The notes below the pieces were generated by a model. That model saw nothing but the letters and a program-made list of their open reading frames with translations. It was not told the DNA's origin and did no database searches. From an uncultured Phycisphaerales bacterium (GTDB lineage Bacteria; Planctomycetota; Phycisphaerae; Phycisphaerales; UBA1924): 64,000 nucleotides of DNA. The stretch is from positions 62,001 to 126,000 of the forward strand of contig CALKJW010000028.1 of assembly GCA_937995595.1 (NCBI GenBank), given 5' to 3'. Position 1 is the first letter of the stretch, and each line of letters begins with the position of its first letter. Position numbers and translations under genes: made by a program. Shown here in pieces: positions 41,883 through 50,017 of the stretch.

Positions 41883-42526
41883 CGCGCCGCCGCTCCCGCG
41901 CGCAGGGCGACCACGCGCCACCGCGACATGCCCCGCGCCATCGCCGCCACGTCGTCCCGCGCCGAAGCGCCCGCCAGAACCAGCCCCGGCGTCCGCGCGC
42001 AGACCGACGCCGCGCCCGACAGCACCCCCAGCGCAGCCAACGCGTCCAGCCCACCGCACAACTCGTCGGCGATCACCAGCGTCCGCGCCACGCTCCCGCG
42101 CGTCCCGCGGCACAGCGCGACGCACAGCGCCAGCCGCCAGCGCTGACCCTCCGACATCCGGCACGCGGGCGTGGCCAGCAGCGACGCGTCCGACAGCCCG
42201 CACCGCGACAGCAGCGCGAGCATCGGCATCACGCCCCGCCGCAGGATCTCCGGCGGCGTCCGGGCGTCGCGCTCCAGCGCCGCGGCCCGAACCCGCACCA
42301 CGCGCGTGCCCCGCGCACGCTCCCGCCGCGCCAGCGCGGCAAGCGCCGTGCTCTTGCCCGACCCGCTCGGCCCCGCGAGCAGCACGCACGGGGCAACCGC
42401 CAGCGCCCCCGCGGCCTGCCCCGCCGCAGCCAGCCCGCTCGGCGCGCGGCCGGCCCGCGCCGCCGGAAGGCCGAACACCGCCAGCGCCCGCAGCGTGCGC
42501 TCCGACACCGCCCGCGTGCAGGTCAT
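41879..42526 (-). CDS. Soluble ABC-class ATPase in the packaging operon
   Basis: This 215-residue protein starts at ATG 42526, overlapping the HTH gene stop as ATGA. Walker A is GPSGSGKST (52-60), the signature is MSEGQ (124-128) and Walker B is LVIADE (150-155), so all ABC nucleotide-binding motifs are present. There is no membrane segment or exporter partner. Its neighbour is a GNAT. COG2401 is described as an ABC-type ATPase fused to a predicted acetyltransferase, so this pair looks like the split form of that architecture. A DNA- or terminase-associated role is inferred from the operon. Confidence 0.82.
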   Translation of the reverse strand: MTCTRAVSERTLRALAVFGLPAARAGRAPSGLAAAGQAAGALAVAPCVLLAGPSGSGKSTALAALARRERARGTRVVRVRAAALERDARTPPEILRRGVMPMLALLSRCGLSDASLLATPACRMSEGQRWRLALCVALCRGTRGSVARTLVIADELCGGLDALAALGVLSGAASVCARTPGLVLAGASARDDVAAMARGMSRWRVVALRAGAAAR

Positions 42527-43146
42527 CGCACGCCCCCCGCGCCCCGGGCGTGCCCGTCGCGCCGCGCCGTGGCCCACCACTCCGCCGCCAACTCGCGCAG
42601 CGTCCGCACCTGCCGCAGCACCGCGCGCAGGTTCTCGCCGCTGCTCGCCGCGGCACGGCGCGCCGACATCCCGCGCAGCACGCACATCTCCGCCGCGACG
42701 CGGCGCGACCGGCTCCACTCCGCCGGCCAGGCCCGCGCGCCTTGCGCGACCGGGTCGTCCCGGTCGTGCCGGCCCGTGCGCGGCGCCGGCGCCGCCGCCG
42801 CCGCGCCCATCCGTCGCGCAGCGACAAACGCGAACGCCGGATCGCTCATCCGCGCCAGCATCCCGCGCACCCGTCGCCGAACCGTCGACGCCGGCACGCC
42901 GCACAGCCGCGCAACCTGCGCGATCGACCGGCCCTCGCGCAGCACCTCCAGCACCAACGCGCGCTCGTGCTCCGGCAAAAACGCCGCGAGCGCCTCCATC
43001 CGCCCGCACTCGGCCGTCCCCAGCGCGGCCCGCACGCTCGGCTTTAGCGGAGCGATCCGCACCGAATCGCTCGACCACCCCTTGCCGCAGTGGACGGTAT
43101 GTGTTAGGATGTTCTGACGATCAGCGAGTGTTGCCGCGGCCTGCAT
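42523..43146 (-). CDS. Double helix-turn-helix DNA-binding protein, possible TerS/regulator
   Basis: This 207-residue protein starts at ATG 43146 with GGAGGG eight bases upstream. Residues about 51-92 resemble sigma-factor region 4: LPEHERALVLEVLREG, then AQVARLCGVPASTVRRRV. A second, weaker HTH lies at about 150-190 (SRRVAAEMCVLRGMSARRAA). An HTH protein as first gene of an operon that ends with terL is the normal place of the small terminase subunit, which recognises packaging sites. A sigma-like transcription factor is equally possible. Expression starts from the divergent control region at 43147-43229. Confidence 0.72.
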   Translation of the reverse strand: MQAAATLADRQNILTHTVHCGKGWSSDSVRIAPLKPSVRAALGTAECGRMEALAAFLPEHERALVLEVLREGRSIAQVARLCGVPASTVRRRVRGMLARMSDPAFAFVAARRMGAAAAAPAPRTGRHDRDDPVAQGARAWPAEWSRSRRVAAEMCVLRGMSARRAAASSGENLRAVLRQVRTLRELAAEWWATARRDGHARGAGGVR

Positions 43147-43183
43147 GCGACCCTCCAGAGCAGGATTGAGGCGTGTTTGCGAG

Positions 43184-43229
43184 TTGGTGAACTTCCGAGT
43201 CAGTGTACCAAACAGAAACCATACTGCAA
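43184..43229. promoter_or_regulatory. Divergent promoter and putative repressor operator
   Basis: On the minus strand, TTGCAG (43229-43224), a 16-base spacer and TACACT (43207-43202) make a good sigma-70 promoter for the HTH-ATPase-GNAT-terminase operon. The same DNA holds an imperfect dyad TTGGTGAAC (43184-43192) against GTGTACCAA (43203-43211), 7 of 9 matching. The dyad covers the -10 box and the GTG start of the repressor. A dimeric XRE repressor bound here would shut off the packaging operon and touch its own start. The plus-strand promoter is less clear. Confidence 0.5.
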
Positions 43230-44111
43230 GTGCCTGCACGTCTTCCCAGCCCCGCGCACGACCCCGACCCCGCCGACACGGGGCGGGTCATCCGCGCCGC
43301 GCGAACGCGCAAAGGCATGACACTGCAGGAGTTGGCCGACAAGGCCGGGTGCGGCAGATCCTACCTGTCGCAACTCGAAAACCGCCACAAACCCGGCGCG
43401 GGCGTCGATCACGGCCTGCTCGCACGCATCGAGTCCGCGCTCGACCTCGCGCCAGGCACGCTCGTGTTCACCTCGCAGTGGGAAGCCACGCCCGGGCCCG
43501 TTCGCCGCGAGGTCGCGCGGGCCGAGGCCGAACGCCGCGCCGCCGCGGACCAACTCCGCCGACTGCTGCACGCCAACGCGCCCGGCTCGCTCGACGAACT
43601 GCACCGCTCCGGCCGTCTGCGCGCCCTCATCGACCGGATCGCCGGCGACCACGCGACCCGCGAACTCGACCTCGTCGGCGCGGCGGTCCAGGTCCCGCTG
43701 ATCAACTCAGTCGCCGCGGGCTATCCGACCGACTTCACCGACCTCGGCTACCCCGCGCGCGTCGCCGACGAGTACGTCCGCGTGCCCGACGTGCGCGACC
43801 CCGACGCCTTCGCCGCGCGGGTCGTCGGCGACTCGATGCTCCCCGACTACCGCGAGGGCGACATCGTCGTCTTCAGCCCCATGCGCGACCTGCGCGACGG
43901 CATGGACTGCTTCGTGCGCCTCGAGCCCGACCACCAGACGACCTTCAAGCGCGTCTTCTTCGAGTCCGGCCCGCGCGCCGGGAGCGGCGAGGACGGGTGC
44001 GGCCAGATGATCCGCCTGCAGCCGCTCAACCCACGCTACGCGCCGATGGTTGTCCCGCGCGAGCGCGTCGCGGGCCTCTACGCCGCCGTCAGCGTCACAC
44101 GCATGGTCTGA
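43203..44111 (+). CDS. XRE-family repressor with self-cleaving S24 peptidase domain
   Basis: About 302 residues from GTG 43203 (a start at GTG 43230 is possible). The N-terminal HTH (about 28-65) reads RKGMTLQELADKAGCGRSYL. The C-terminal LexA/CI-type domain has the cleavage bond Ala172-Gly173 in SVAAGYP, catalytic Ser211 in GDSMLPDY and Lys249 in TTFKRVF. All three parts are present, so RecA-stimulated self-cleavage after DNA damage is expected. It is divergent from the terminase operon, the layout of a lysogeny switch. Length exceeds LexA (about 200) because of a helical linker at about 100-150. It is not the usual LexA fold at its N-terminus. Confidence 0.87.
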   Translation: MYQTETILQVPARLPSPAHDPDPADTGRVIRAARTRKGMTLQELADKAGCGRSYLSQLENRHKPGAGVDHGLLARIESALDLAPGTLVFTSQWEATPGPVRREVARAEAERRAAADQLRRLLHANAPGSLDELHRSGRLRALIDRIAGDHATRELDLVGAAVQVPLINSVAAGYPTDFTDLGYPARVADEYVRVPDVRDPDAFAARVVGDSMLPDYREGDIVVFSPMRDLRDGMDCFVRLEPDHQTTFKRVFFESGPRAGSGEDGCGQMIRLQPLNPRYAPMVVPRERVAGLYAAVSVTRMV

Positions 44112-44148
44112 ACGCCGGCGACGCGCGCGACGCGCACTACGATCACCC

Positions 44149-45285
44149 ATGACCGCCGCGAGCGACAACCGGCCCGTCGTCGCCGTCTCGATGGGCGACC
44201 CGCTGGGCATCGGCCCGGAGGTCGTCGTCAAGGCGCTGGCGGACCGCGCGCTGCGGGCCCGCGCGCGCTTCCGCGTCTTCGGCTGGGCCTACGCGATGCA
44301 CCGCGCCGCCCAGCGCGCCGGCGTCGAGCCCTACTGGTGGCGCGCCGCCGCGCAGGCCGACGAGTCCGGCGCGCCCGCCGTTCCCGCCGCCATCACGCAC
44401 CACGACGTCGCCGTGCTCGAAGACCCCGCGATCGAACCCGACGAGCGCGCCCTCGACGCGCCGCCCGGCCCCACGCGCGCCGGCGGCGCGGCGTCGTTCC
44501 GCTGGGTCGAGCACGCCCTCGCCTGCGCCCTCTTGCCCGCCGGCGACCCGCGACGCGCCGACGCCATCGTCACCGCGCCCATCAGCAAGGAGGCGTGGAC
44601 GCTCGCGGGCGGCGCGGCGAAGAAGTTCCCCGGTCACACCGAACTGCTCGCCGCGCGAACCGCCAGCCGGCGCGTCGCGATGGTCTTCGTCGGCCCCTCG
44701 CTCGTGGTCTCGCTCGCGACCGTGCACGTGCCGCTCGCCTCCGTGCCCGAACTGCTCAGCATCGGCCGCGTCTTCGACGCCATCGAACTCACGCACCAGG
44801 CGTGCGCCATGCTCGGGCGCGCCCCGGCCGGGGAGGAGGCGGGCAGGCGGCCGCGCATCGCCGTCTGCGGCGTCAACCCGCACGCGGGCGAGCGCGGCCT
44901 GATGGGCGACGAGGAGCAGCGGCTCATCACCCCCGCCATCGAACTGGCCGTCAAGCAGGGGATCGACGCCCGCGGACCCTTCCCCGGCGACTCCGTCTTC
45001 CTCGCCGCGTCCCGCGGCGGGTTCGACGCCGTCGTCGCCATGTACCACGACCAGGGCCTGATCCCCATGAAACTGCTCGACCGCGAGCGCACCGTCAACC
45101 TGACCGTCGGCCTGCGCCACCCGCACGGCGGGGCGGGCGGCGCGGTCGTCCGCACCTCGCCCGCGCACGGCACGGCCTTCGACATCGCCGGACGCAACGC
45201 CGCCGACCCGTCGTCGATGCGCGCCGCGATCGACCTGGCGCTCGAGGTCATCGCGACCGGTAAGGACAGAAACCCGCGGGCCTGA
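44149..45285 (+). CDS. pdxA: 4-hydroxythreonine-4-phosphate dehydrogenase
   Basis: This 378-residue enzyme of the DXP-dependent vitamin B6 pathway oxidises 4-phosphohydroxythreonine with NAD+. It starts at ATG 44149 with AVSMGDPLGIGPEV. The metal ligands are in FPGHTELLA, CGVNPHAGE and YHDQGLIPMKL. TAPISKEAW is a further hallmark. Inserts such as YWWRAAAQADESGAP are unremarkable. The gene begins 37 bases after the repressor gene on the same strand and may be read through, but it is a host housekeeping gene. Confidence 0.95.
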   Translation: MTAASDNRPVVAVSMGDPLGIGPEVVVKALADRALRARARFRVFGWAYAMHRAAQRAGVEPYWWRAAAQADESGAPAVPAAITHHDVAVLEDPAIEPDERALDAPPGPTRAGGAASFRWVEHALACALLPAGDPRRADAIVTAPISKEAWTLAGGAAKKFPGHTELLAARTASRRVAMVFVGPSLVVSLATVHVPLASVPELLSIGRVFDAIELTHQACAMLGRAPAGEEAGRRPRIAVCGVNPHAGERGLMGDEEQRLITPAIELAVKQGIDARGPFPGDSVFLAASRGGFDAVVAMYHDQGLIPMKLLDRERTVNLTVGLRHPHGGAGGAVVRTSPAHGTAFDIAGRNAADPSSMRAAIDLALEVIATGKDRNPRA

Positions 45286-45370
45286 GCACCAGTCCACGGT
45301 CTCGACCCTCTCTCCCCTCGCCCCCGCGGGCTTGCGCAGCAATCATTCCCGCACACACGGAGTCACCGCC

Positions 45371-45511
45371 ATGACCGCCAACCCCAACACCGTCCGCAAG
45401 AAGATCAAGTGGGCCACCGGCCGGCGCAAGTGCGGCTCGCGCGTCTGGAAGACCCGCTGGGTCACCGTCCACGTCGCGCCCAGGGGCAAGGACAAGCCCG
45501 CCAAGGCCTGA
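45371..45511 (+). CDS. 46-residue basic small protein
   Basis: ATG 45371 opens a 46-codon frame ending TGA 45509-45511, preceded by ACGGAGTCACCGCC. The product begins MTANPNTVRKKIKWATGRRK and ends KDKPAKA. It is rich in Lys and Arg, with two or three Trp and one Cys. The size, charge and Trp content fit a small nucleic-acid-binding or ribosome-associated protein. I do not recognise the family. Codon use matches neighbours, and the frame is clean while the other frames are not, which supports a real gene. Confidence 0.55.
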   Translation: MTANPNTVRKKIKWATGRRKCGSRVWKTRWVTVHVAPRGKDKPAKA

Positions 45512-45610
45512 CCCCGCGCCCGCGCAGCCGGGCTCCGCGGCACCGATCACGCTGCCGCCGCGATATCCGCGGCGGCCGCCGTCGCGCTGGCGGTACCATC
45601 CCCGGTCAGG

Positions 45611-48226
45611 ATGACCACGGCCCCGCACACCGCCACCCCCGCCGCCGCGCGCTGCACGCCCAAGGGGCGCACGGTGGCCCTGCCCGTGCTGGGCGCCGAC
45701 GCGGCAGGGCCGCGCGGCGCGCACTCGGCCTGGCAGGCCGAGCACCCGAAGATCAGGCACTCCCGCGTCGGCCGGTGGCGCGCCGCCGTGCTCGTCCTCG
45801 TGCACGTGCTCATGGCCGCGCACATCGCCCACTGGCTCCTCACCGGCATGACCATCTCACCGGTCGAGCCCAGCGAGAGCATCCAGACCTTCCGCGACGG
45901 CCTGATCAACACCGGCTTCGTGTTCTTCATGGGCGCGATCCTCGCGACCGCGATCCTCGGCCGCTGGTTCTGCGGGTGGGCGTGCCACATCGTCGCCCTG
46001 CAGGACCTCTGCTCGTGGTTCATGGCCCGCGTCCGCGTGAAGCCCAAGCCCTTCCGCTCGCGCCTGCTGGTGTGGGTCCCGCTCATCGTCGCGCTCTACA
46101 TGTTCGTCTGGCCCGTGTTCCACCGCGAGGTGGTGCGCCCGCTGCTCATGGACGCGCACGGCAACCTGCCCCGCTGGCTCGGGCAGAACGAACCGCTCGA
46201 CGCCCTGCGCACCGAGTTCGTCACCACCGACTTCTGGGCCACGTTCGCCCCGTGGTACATCGCCATCCCCTTCATCCTCGTCTGCACCTTCGGCGTGGTC
46301 TACTTCCTCGGATCCAAGGGCTACTGCACCTACGCCTGCCCCTACGGCGGCTTCTTCGGCCCGGCCGACCTCGTCGCGCCCGGAAAGATCCGCGTCACCG
46401 ACGCCTGCGAGGGCTGCGGCCACTGCACCGCCGTCTGCACCTCCAACGTCCGAGTGCACGAAGAGGTCCGCGACTTCGGAATGGTCCTCGACCCCGGATG
46501 CATGAAGTGCTTCGACTGCGTCAGCGTCTGCCCCAACCAGGCGCTCTACTTCGGCTTCGGCCGTCCGTCGCTGGGCGCTAGGCCGAAGCCGGCCGCGCGC
46601 CTGACCGATGACGAGGCCGCCGCGGCACGCGCCAAGGCCAGAGCCGATCGCGCCGCGCGCTACGACCTCGACCTGTGGGAGGAGTGGGCCGTCGCCGCGC
46701 TCTTCCTTCTCTACTTCCTCGCCTTCCGCGGCATGGCGCACGCCGTCCCGATGCTCATGGCCCTGGGCATGGCCGGCATCGCCGCGTTCTGCACCTGGAA
46801 ACTCTGGTCGCTGGCCCGGCGCGACAGCGCGCGCCTCCAGAGCCTGCAACTCAAGGTCAAGGGCCGCCTCACCGGCGCGGGACGCGTCTTCATCGCCGGC
46901 ACGATCGTCACCATCGCCGCCGCCGCGTGGAGCGGCTACGTGCGCTTCCACACCTGGCGCGCCGACGCGCTGCACGGTCAACTCGACGTGCCCCTGGAGG
47001 TCATGCTCCGGCCCGAGTTCGAGGCGTCGCCGCGCGAGAAGGCCATCGCCCGCCGCGCCGTCGAGCACTTCCGCCGCGCCGGCCCGCCGCCCGACGGCGG
47101 GATCGGCTGGCCGCTCAGCCCCGACGAACTGGTGAACCTCGCCTACCTCCACGCCGTCCTCGGCGAGTTCGACCGCGTCGAGTCGCTGCTCCGCGAGGTC
47201 ATCGTCCGCGGCAAGCCGCGCGACGCCCTCGTGCAGCAGGCCGCGCAACTCGTCCTCCGCCGCGGCGGGAGCGAGGCCGACGTCCTCGCGCTCTACACCG
47301 ACGCGCTGGCACGCCACGACCGCCTCGACGGCGTCCGCGCCGAACTCGCCGCGTGGCACCTCTCCAACAACCGGCGCGCCGAGGCCGAGGCGCTGTGGGA
47401 GGTCCGCGTCGCGCAGCGCCACGTCGCCCCGCCCACGCTCCTGGGCGCGGCGAGGTTCCAGATCGCCGCGGGCCGACGCGACGACGCGCTGGCCCTCATC
47501 GACCGCGCCGTTGCCGACAAGCACGCGACCGCGGACACCTTCCTCGTCGCCGCCGGACAGATGCTCCTGCTCGGCGAGCGCGCACGCGCCGCAGAGTTCG
47601 CACGCCGCGCCGCCGAGTTCCGCACCCGTCGCGGCGGCACGCTCGTCTCCGCCGCGGGAATCCTGCTGCAGGCCGGCGACGCCGCCGCCGCGGCGGAAAA
47701 GACCGCGCGCGGCGTCGACCGCGCCCGCGCACTGGGCCCGCACACCGCGCGCATCCCCACCATGAGCAACGCCGCGGGCGTCTACCTGCAACTCGGGCGC
47801 GTCGCCGACGCCAAGGCCCTGATCGTGGAGGCCGCCGACATGGCCGGCCCCGCGCCGTGGGCGCACTCGGGCCTGGCCGGCATGCTCTACGGCTACGCGA
47901 CGCAGACCGGCGACGCGCAGGCCGCCGAACTCGCCCTCGACCTGCTCCGCCGCGCACGCGACGAACGCCCCGACGCGCCGATCATCCGGTCCGACCTGGC
48001 GATGGTCAACTTCGCGCTGGGCCGCAACGACGACGCGCTCGCCGAGATGCGCGCCGCCGTCGAGCGCAGCGAGGCGAACCCCGTCCTGCCGGCGCGCCTG
48101 GCCGAACTCCTCCGCACGCTCGGCCGGACCGACGAAGCGGCCCGTTGGGAGGCCGAGTCCGCCCGCCGCGCCGCCGCCGCGCGCCGCCCCGCGGGTCCGT
48201 CCGTACCGCCCGCACCCGCGCCGTGA
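45611..48226 (+). CDS. NapH/CcoG-like polyferredoxin fused to TPR repeats
   Basis: This 871-residue membrane protein has helices at about 58-78, 103-120, 152-170, 216-234 and 365-400. Membrane-edge Cys pairs are CGWAC (121/125) and CTYAC (239/243). Two 4Fe-4S clusters are CEGCGHCTAVC (266-276) and CMKCFDCVSVC (297-307). This is the NapH/NosR/CcoG electron-transfer layout. After another helix near 430-450, residues about 485-855 are TPR repeats, probably periplasmic or cytosolic docking. CcoG reduces copper for cytochrome oxidase, and NapH passes quinol electrons. Which role applies here is unknown, and the TPR fusion is not part of those prototypes. Confidence 0.85.
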   Translation: MTTAPHTATPAAARCTPKGRTVALPVLGADAAGPRGAHSAWQAEHPKIRHSRVGRWRAAVLVLVHVLMAAHIAHWLLTGMTISPVEPSESIQTFRDGLINTGFVFFMGAILATAILGRWFCGWACHIVALQDLCSWFMARVRVKPKPFRSRLLVWVPLIVALYMFVWPVFHREVVRPLLMDAHGNLPRWLGQNEPLDALRTEFVTTDFWATFAPWYIAIPFILVCTFGVVYFLGSKGYCTYACPYGGFFGPADLVAPGKIRVTDACEGCGHCTAVCTSNVRVHEEVRDFGMVLDPGCMKCFDCVSVCPNQALYFGFGRPSLGARPKPAARLTDDEAAAARAKARADRAARYDLDLWEEWAVAALFLLYFLAFRGMAHAVPMLMALGMAGIAAFCTWKLWSLARRDSARLQSLQLKVKGRLTGAGRVFIAGTIVTIAAAAWSGYVRFHTWRADALHGQLDVPLEVMLRPEFEASPREKAIARRAVEHFRRAGPPPDGGIGWPLSPDELVNLAYLHAVLGEFDRVESLLREVIVRGKPRDALVQQAAQLVLRRGGSEADVLALYTDALARHDRLDGVRAELAAWHLSNNRRAEAEALWEVRVAQRHVAPPTLLGAARFQIAAGRRDDALALIDRAVADKHATADTFLVAAGQMLLLGERARAAEFARRAAEFRTRRGGTLVSAAGILLQAGDAAAAAEKTARGVDRARALGPHTARIPTMSNAAGVYLQLGRVADAKALIVEAADMAGPAPWAHSGLAGMLYGYATQTGDAQAAELALDLLRRARDERPDAPIIRSDLAMVNFALGRNDDALAEMRAAVERSEANPVLPARLAELLRTLGRTDEAARWEAESARRAAAARRPAGPSVPPAPAP

Positions 48227-48358
48227 CGTGAATCTGGGCGATCTGTGCCGCGGTGCGCGGGCCTCCCGCGCTCGCCGCGCCGCGTCTGCTTGCCGTGCGC
48301 CCGTCCCGTGGCACGCTTGCAATGCCCCGGCCTCCCGCCGCGGCGACGCGAGTAGGCC

Positions 48359-48769
48359 ATGAAGACACGAACCAATCCCCACGCCATCGGCGCGCGCGCC
48401 GCGCTTGCCTGCTTCGTGCTCGCGGCGGGCGGCTGCGCTTCCAGCATCGAACGCCGCGCCGACGCCCGGGGCGGCGAGGGCGCGCTCGCGCCGACCGCCT
48501 CGCAGGGCGGCGCGTGGGAACTGGTCTTCGCGACGCCCGACGTCGAGCCGCGCACGCGCGACGCCGGGCCCGAACTGGCCCGGCGCGACGGCGAGTTGAA
48601 CCCGCGCGCCGGCCGCGCGCTCACCGCGGCCGACGGCTGGCCCGAGGCCGACCGGCCGAGCCTGTCGCGCTCCCGACGCATCCCCACGCGCGACACCGGC
48701 AGCAGTTCCGTGTTCTACTTCACCGAGCGCGAGCGCCGGCGCGACGGCGACGCGCAGTGGTGGTACTGA
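48359..48769 (+). CDS. Hypothetical lipoprotein
   Basis: This 136-residue protein begins MKTRTNPHA, followed by a hydrophobic stretch and the lipobox LAAGGC. The mature part is short, charged and probably disordered, with an end rich in Arg and Asp and closing QWWY. No domain is recognised. It stands between the polyferredoxin and an MBL hydrolase, all on the plus strand. Gaps of 132 and 176 bases leave operon membership open. Confidence 0.65.
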   Translation: MKTRTNPHAIGARAALACFVLAAGGCASSIERRADARGGEGALAPTASQGGAWELVFATPDVEPRTRDAGPELARRDGELNPRAGRALTAADGWPEADRPSLSRSRRIPTRDTGSSSVFYFTERERRRDGDAQWWY

Positions 48770-48945
48770 ACGAACCGGAATCACCAAGAGCCAAGCCCGT
48801 CGGTGTGGCTTCGATCAATCCTGCCCCCGGACCCGGACGGCGCCGTGCCCGCGTGCACGTCCCGATACCGACCCGTGCGGGCATCGTCTCCGCGGCTCTC
48901 TGATCCCTCCGCTCCCTCTGTGTTCCTCCAGACGTACGCTCTGCC

Positions 48946-49794
48946 GTGCGTTTCACCTTCCTCGGCACCGGCACCAGCGCGGGGGTCCCGGCGATCGCCT
49001 GCGCCTGCGAGGTCTGCACCTCGACCGACCCGCGCGACCAGCGCCTCCGCACCGGCGCGTGCGTGCAGTTTGTCGACGCGACCGGGCAGGAACGCACCAT
49101 CCTGATCGACACCACGCCCGACCTTCGCCAGCAGGCGCTCCGCGCCGGCCTGACCCGCTGCGACGCCGTGCTCTACACGCACAACCACGTCGACCACACC
49201 TTCGGCCTCGACGAGGTGCGGCGCTTCAACGCCGTTCAGAAGTCGCCGATCGACGTCTACGCCGAGGCGCACACGCTGGACCACCTGCGCCGCGTCTACC
49301 AGCACATCTTCGAGGCCGCGCACAACGTCAACCAGAGTTTCGTCGCCACGCTCATCGCCCACGAGATCGCGCCCGAACGGCCGCTGGACCTCTTCGGCCT
49401 GCGCATCACGCCCTTCCGCCTGCTGCACGGGCGCCTGCCCGTGCTGGGCTTCCGGATCGAGCGTCAGGACCCGGGCCCCCGGCATTCAGGACGTCAGGAC
49501 CCCGGCCTCCCCTCCGCCTCTCCCTTCCCCCTTGCGTACTGCACCGACGTTTCGGCGATCCCGCCCGAGTCGTGGCGCTTCATCCGCGGCGTCAACACGC
49601 TGGTGCTCGACGCGCTCCGGCCGCGCCACCACCCGACGCACTTCACGCTCGACCAGGCGATCGGCGTCGCCGAGCGCATCGCCGCGCCGCGGACGTACTT
49701 CATCCACATGTCGCACGACCTCAAGCACGCCGAAACCAACGCCGCGCTGCCCGAGGGGATGCAACTGGCGCACGACGGGCTGGTGCTGGGGTGA
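48946..49794 (+). CDS. MBL-fold metallohydrolase, PhnP-like
   Basis: This 282-residue protein starts with GTG 48946 (MRFTFLGTGTSAGVP). The metal-binding motif is THNHVDH (His79, His81, Asp83, His84). Further ligands lie in the late TDVS and in IHMSHDLKH. A Cys pair, CACEVC, near residue 19 fits the PhnP-type zinc site. PhnP is a cyclic phosphodiesterase. An insert at about 173-195 (RQDPGPRHSGRQDPG) interrupts the core before AYCTDVS. Its DNA (about 49462-49530) contains the repeated unit GTCAGGACCC, the same sort of simple repeat found in spacers here. Confidence 0.85.
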   Translation: MRFTFLGTGTSAGVPAIACACEVCTSTDPRDQRLRTGACVQFVDATGQERTILIDTTPDLRQQALRAGLTRCDAVLYTHNHVDHTFGLDEVRRFNAVQKSPIDVYAEAHTLDHLRRVYQHIFEAAHNVNQSFVATLIAHEIAPERPLDLFGLRITPFRLLHGRLPVLGFRIERQDPGPRHSGRQDPGLPSASPFPLAYCTDVSAIPPESWRFIRGVNTLVLDALRPRHHPTHFTLDQAIGVAERIAAPRTYFIHMSHDLKHAETNAALPEGMQLAHDGLVLG

Positions 49795-50017
49795 TGATGG
49801 GGCGGAGGTAGGGGTCACCACGGAGGCGCACCGAGGCGCACGAACTCGGGCATCGGTGTCAGCCTTCAAGACCCGGGGCCTGTGATGCCCGGCAGGGCCG
49901 GGGCGCGCACCTGCACGCGGCAGGCCCGGTGCGGACACCCTCCCGGGTCCACTCCGTGATCTCCGCGCGCCCCAGCGTTGGACGGACTTTGCGCCATGCC
50001 GGGGGCGGTAGACGCGT

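Noticed and set aside
43203-44111. Assignment of the repressor as LexA
   Set aside because: The N-terminal domain is an XRE-type HTH, not the LexA winged helix, and the position divergent to a terminase operon fits a prophage CI-type repressor. SOS control is still expected from the S24 part.
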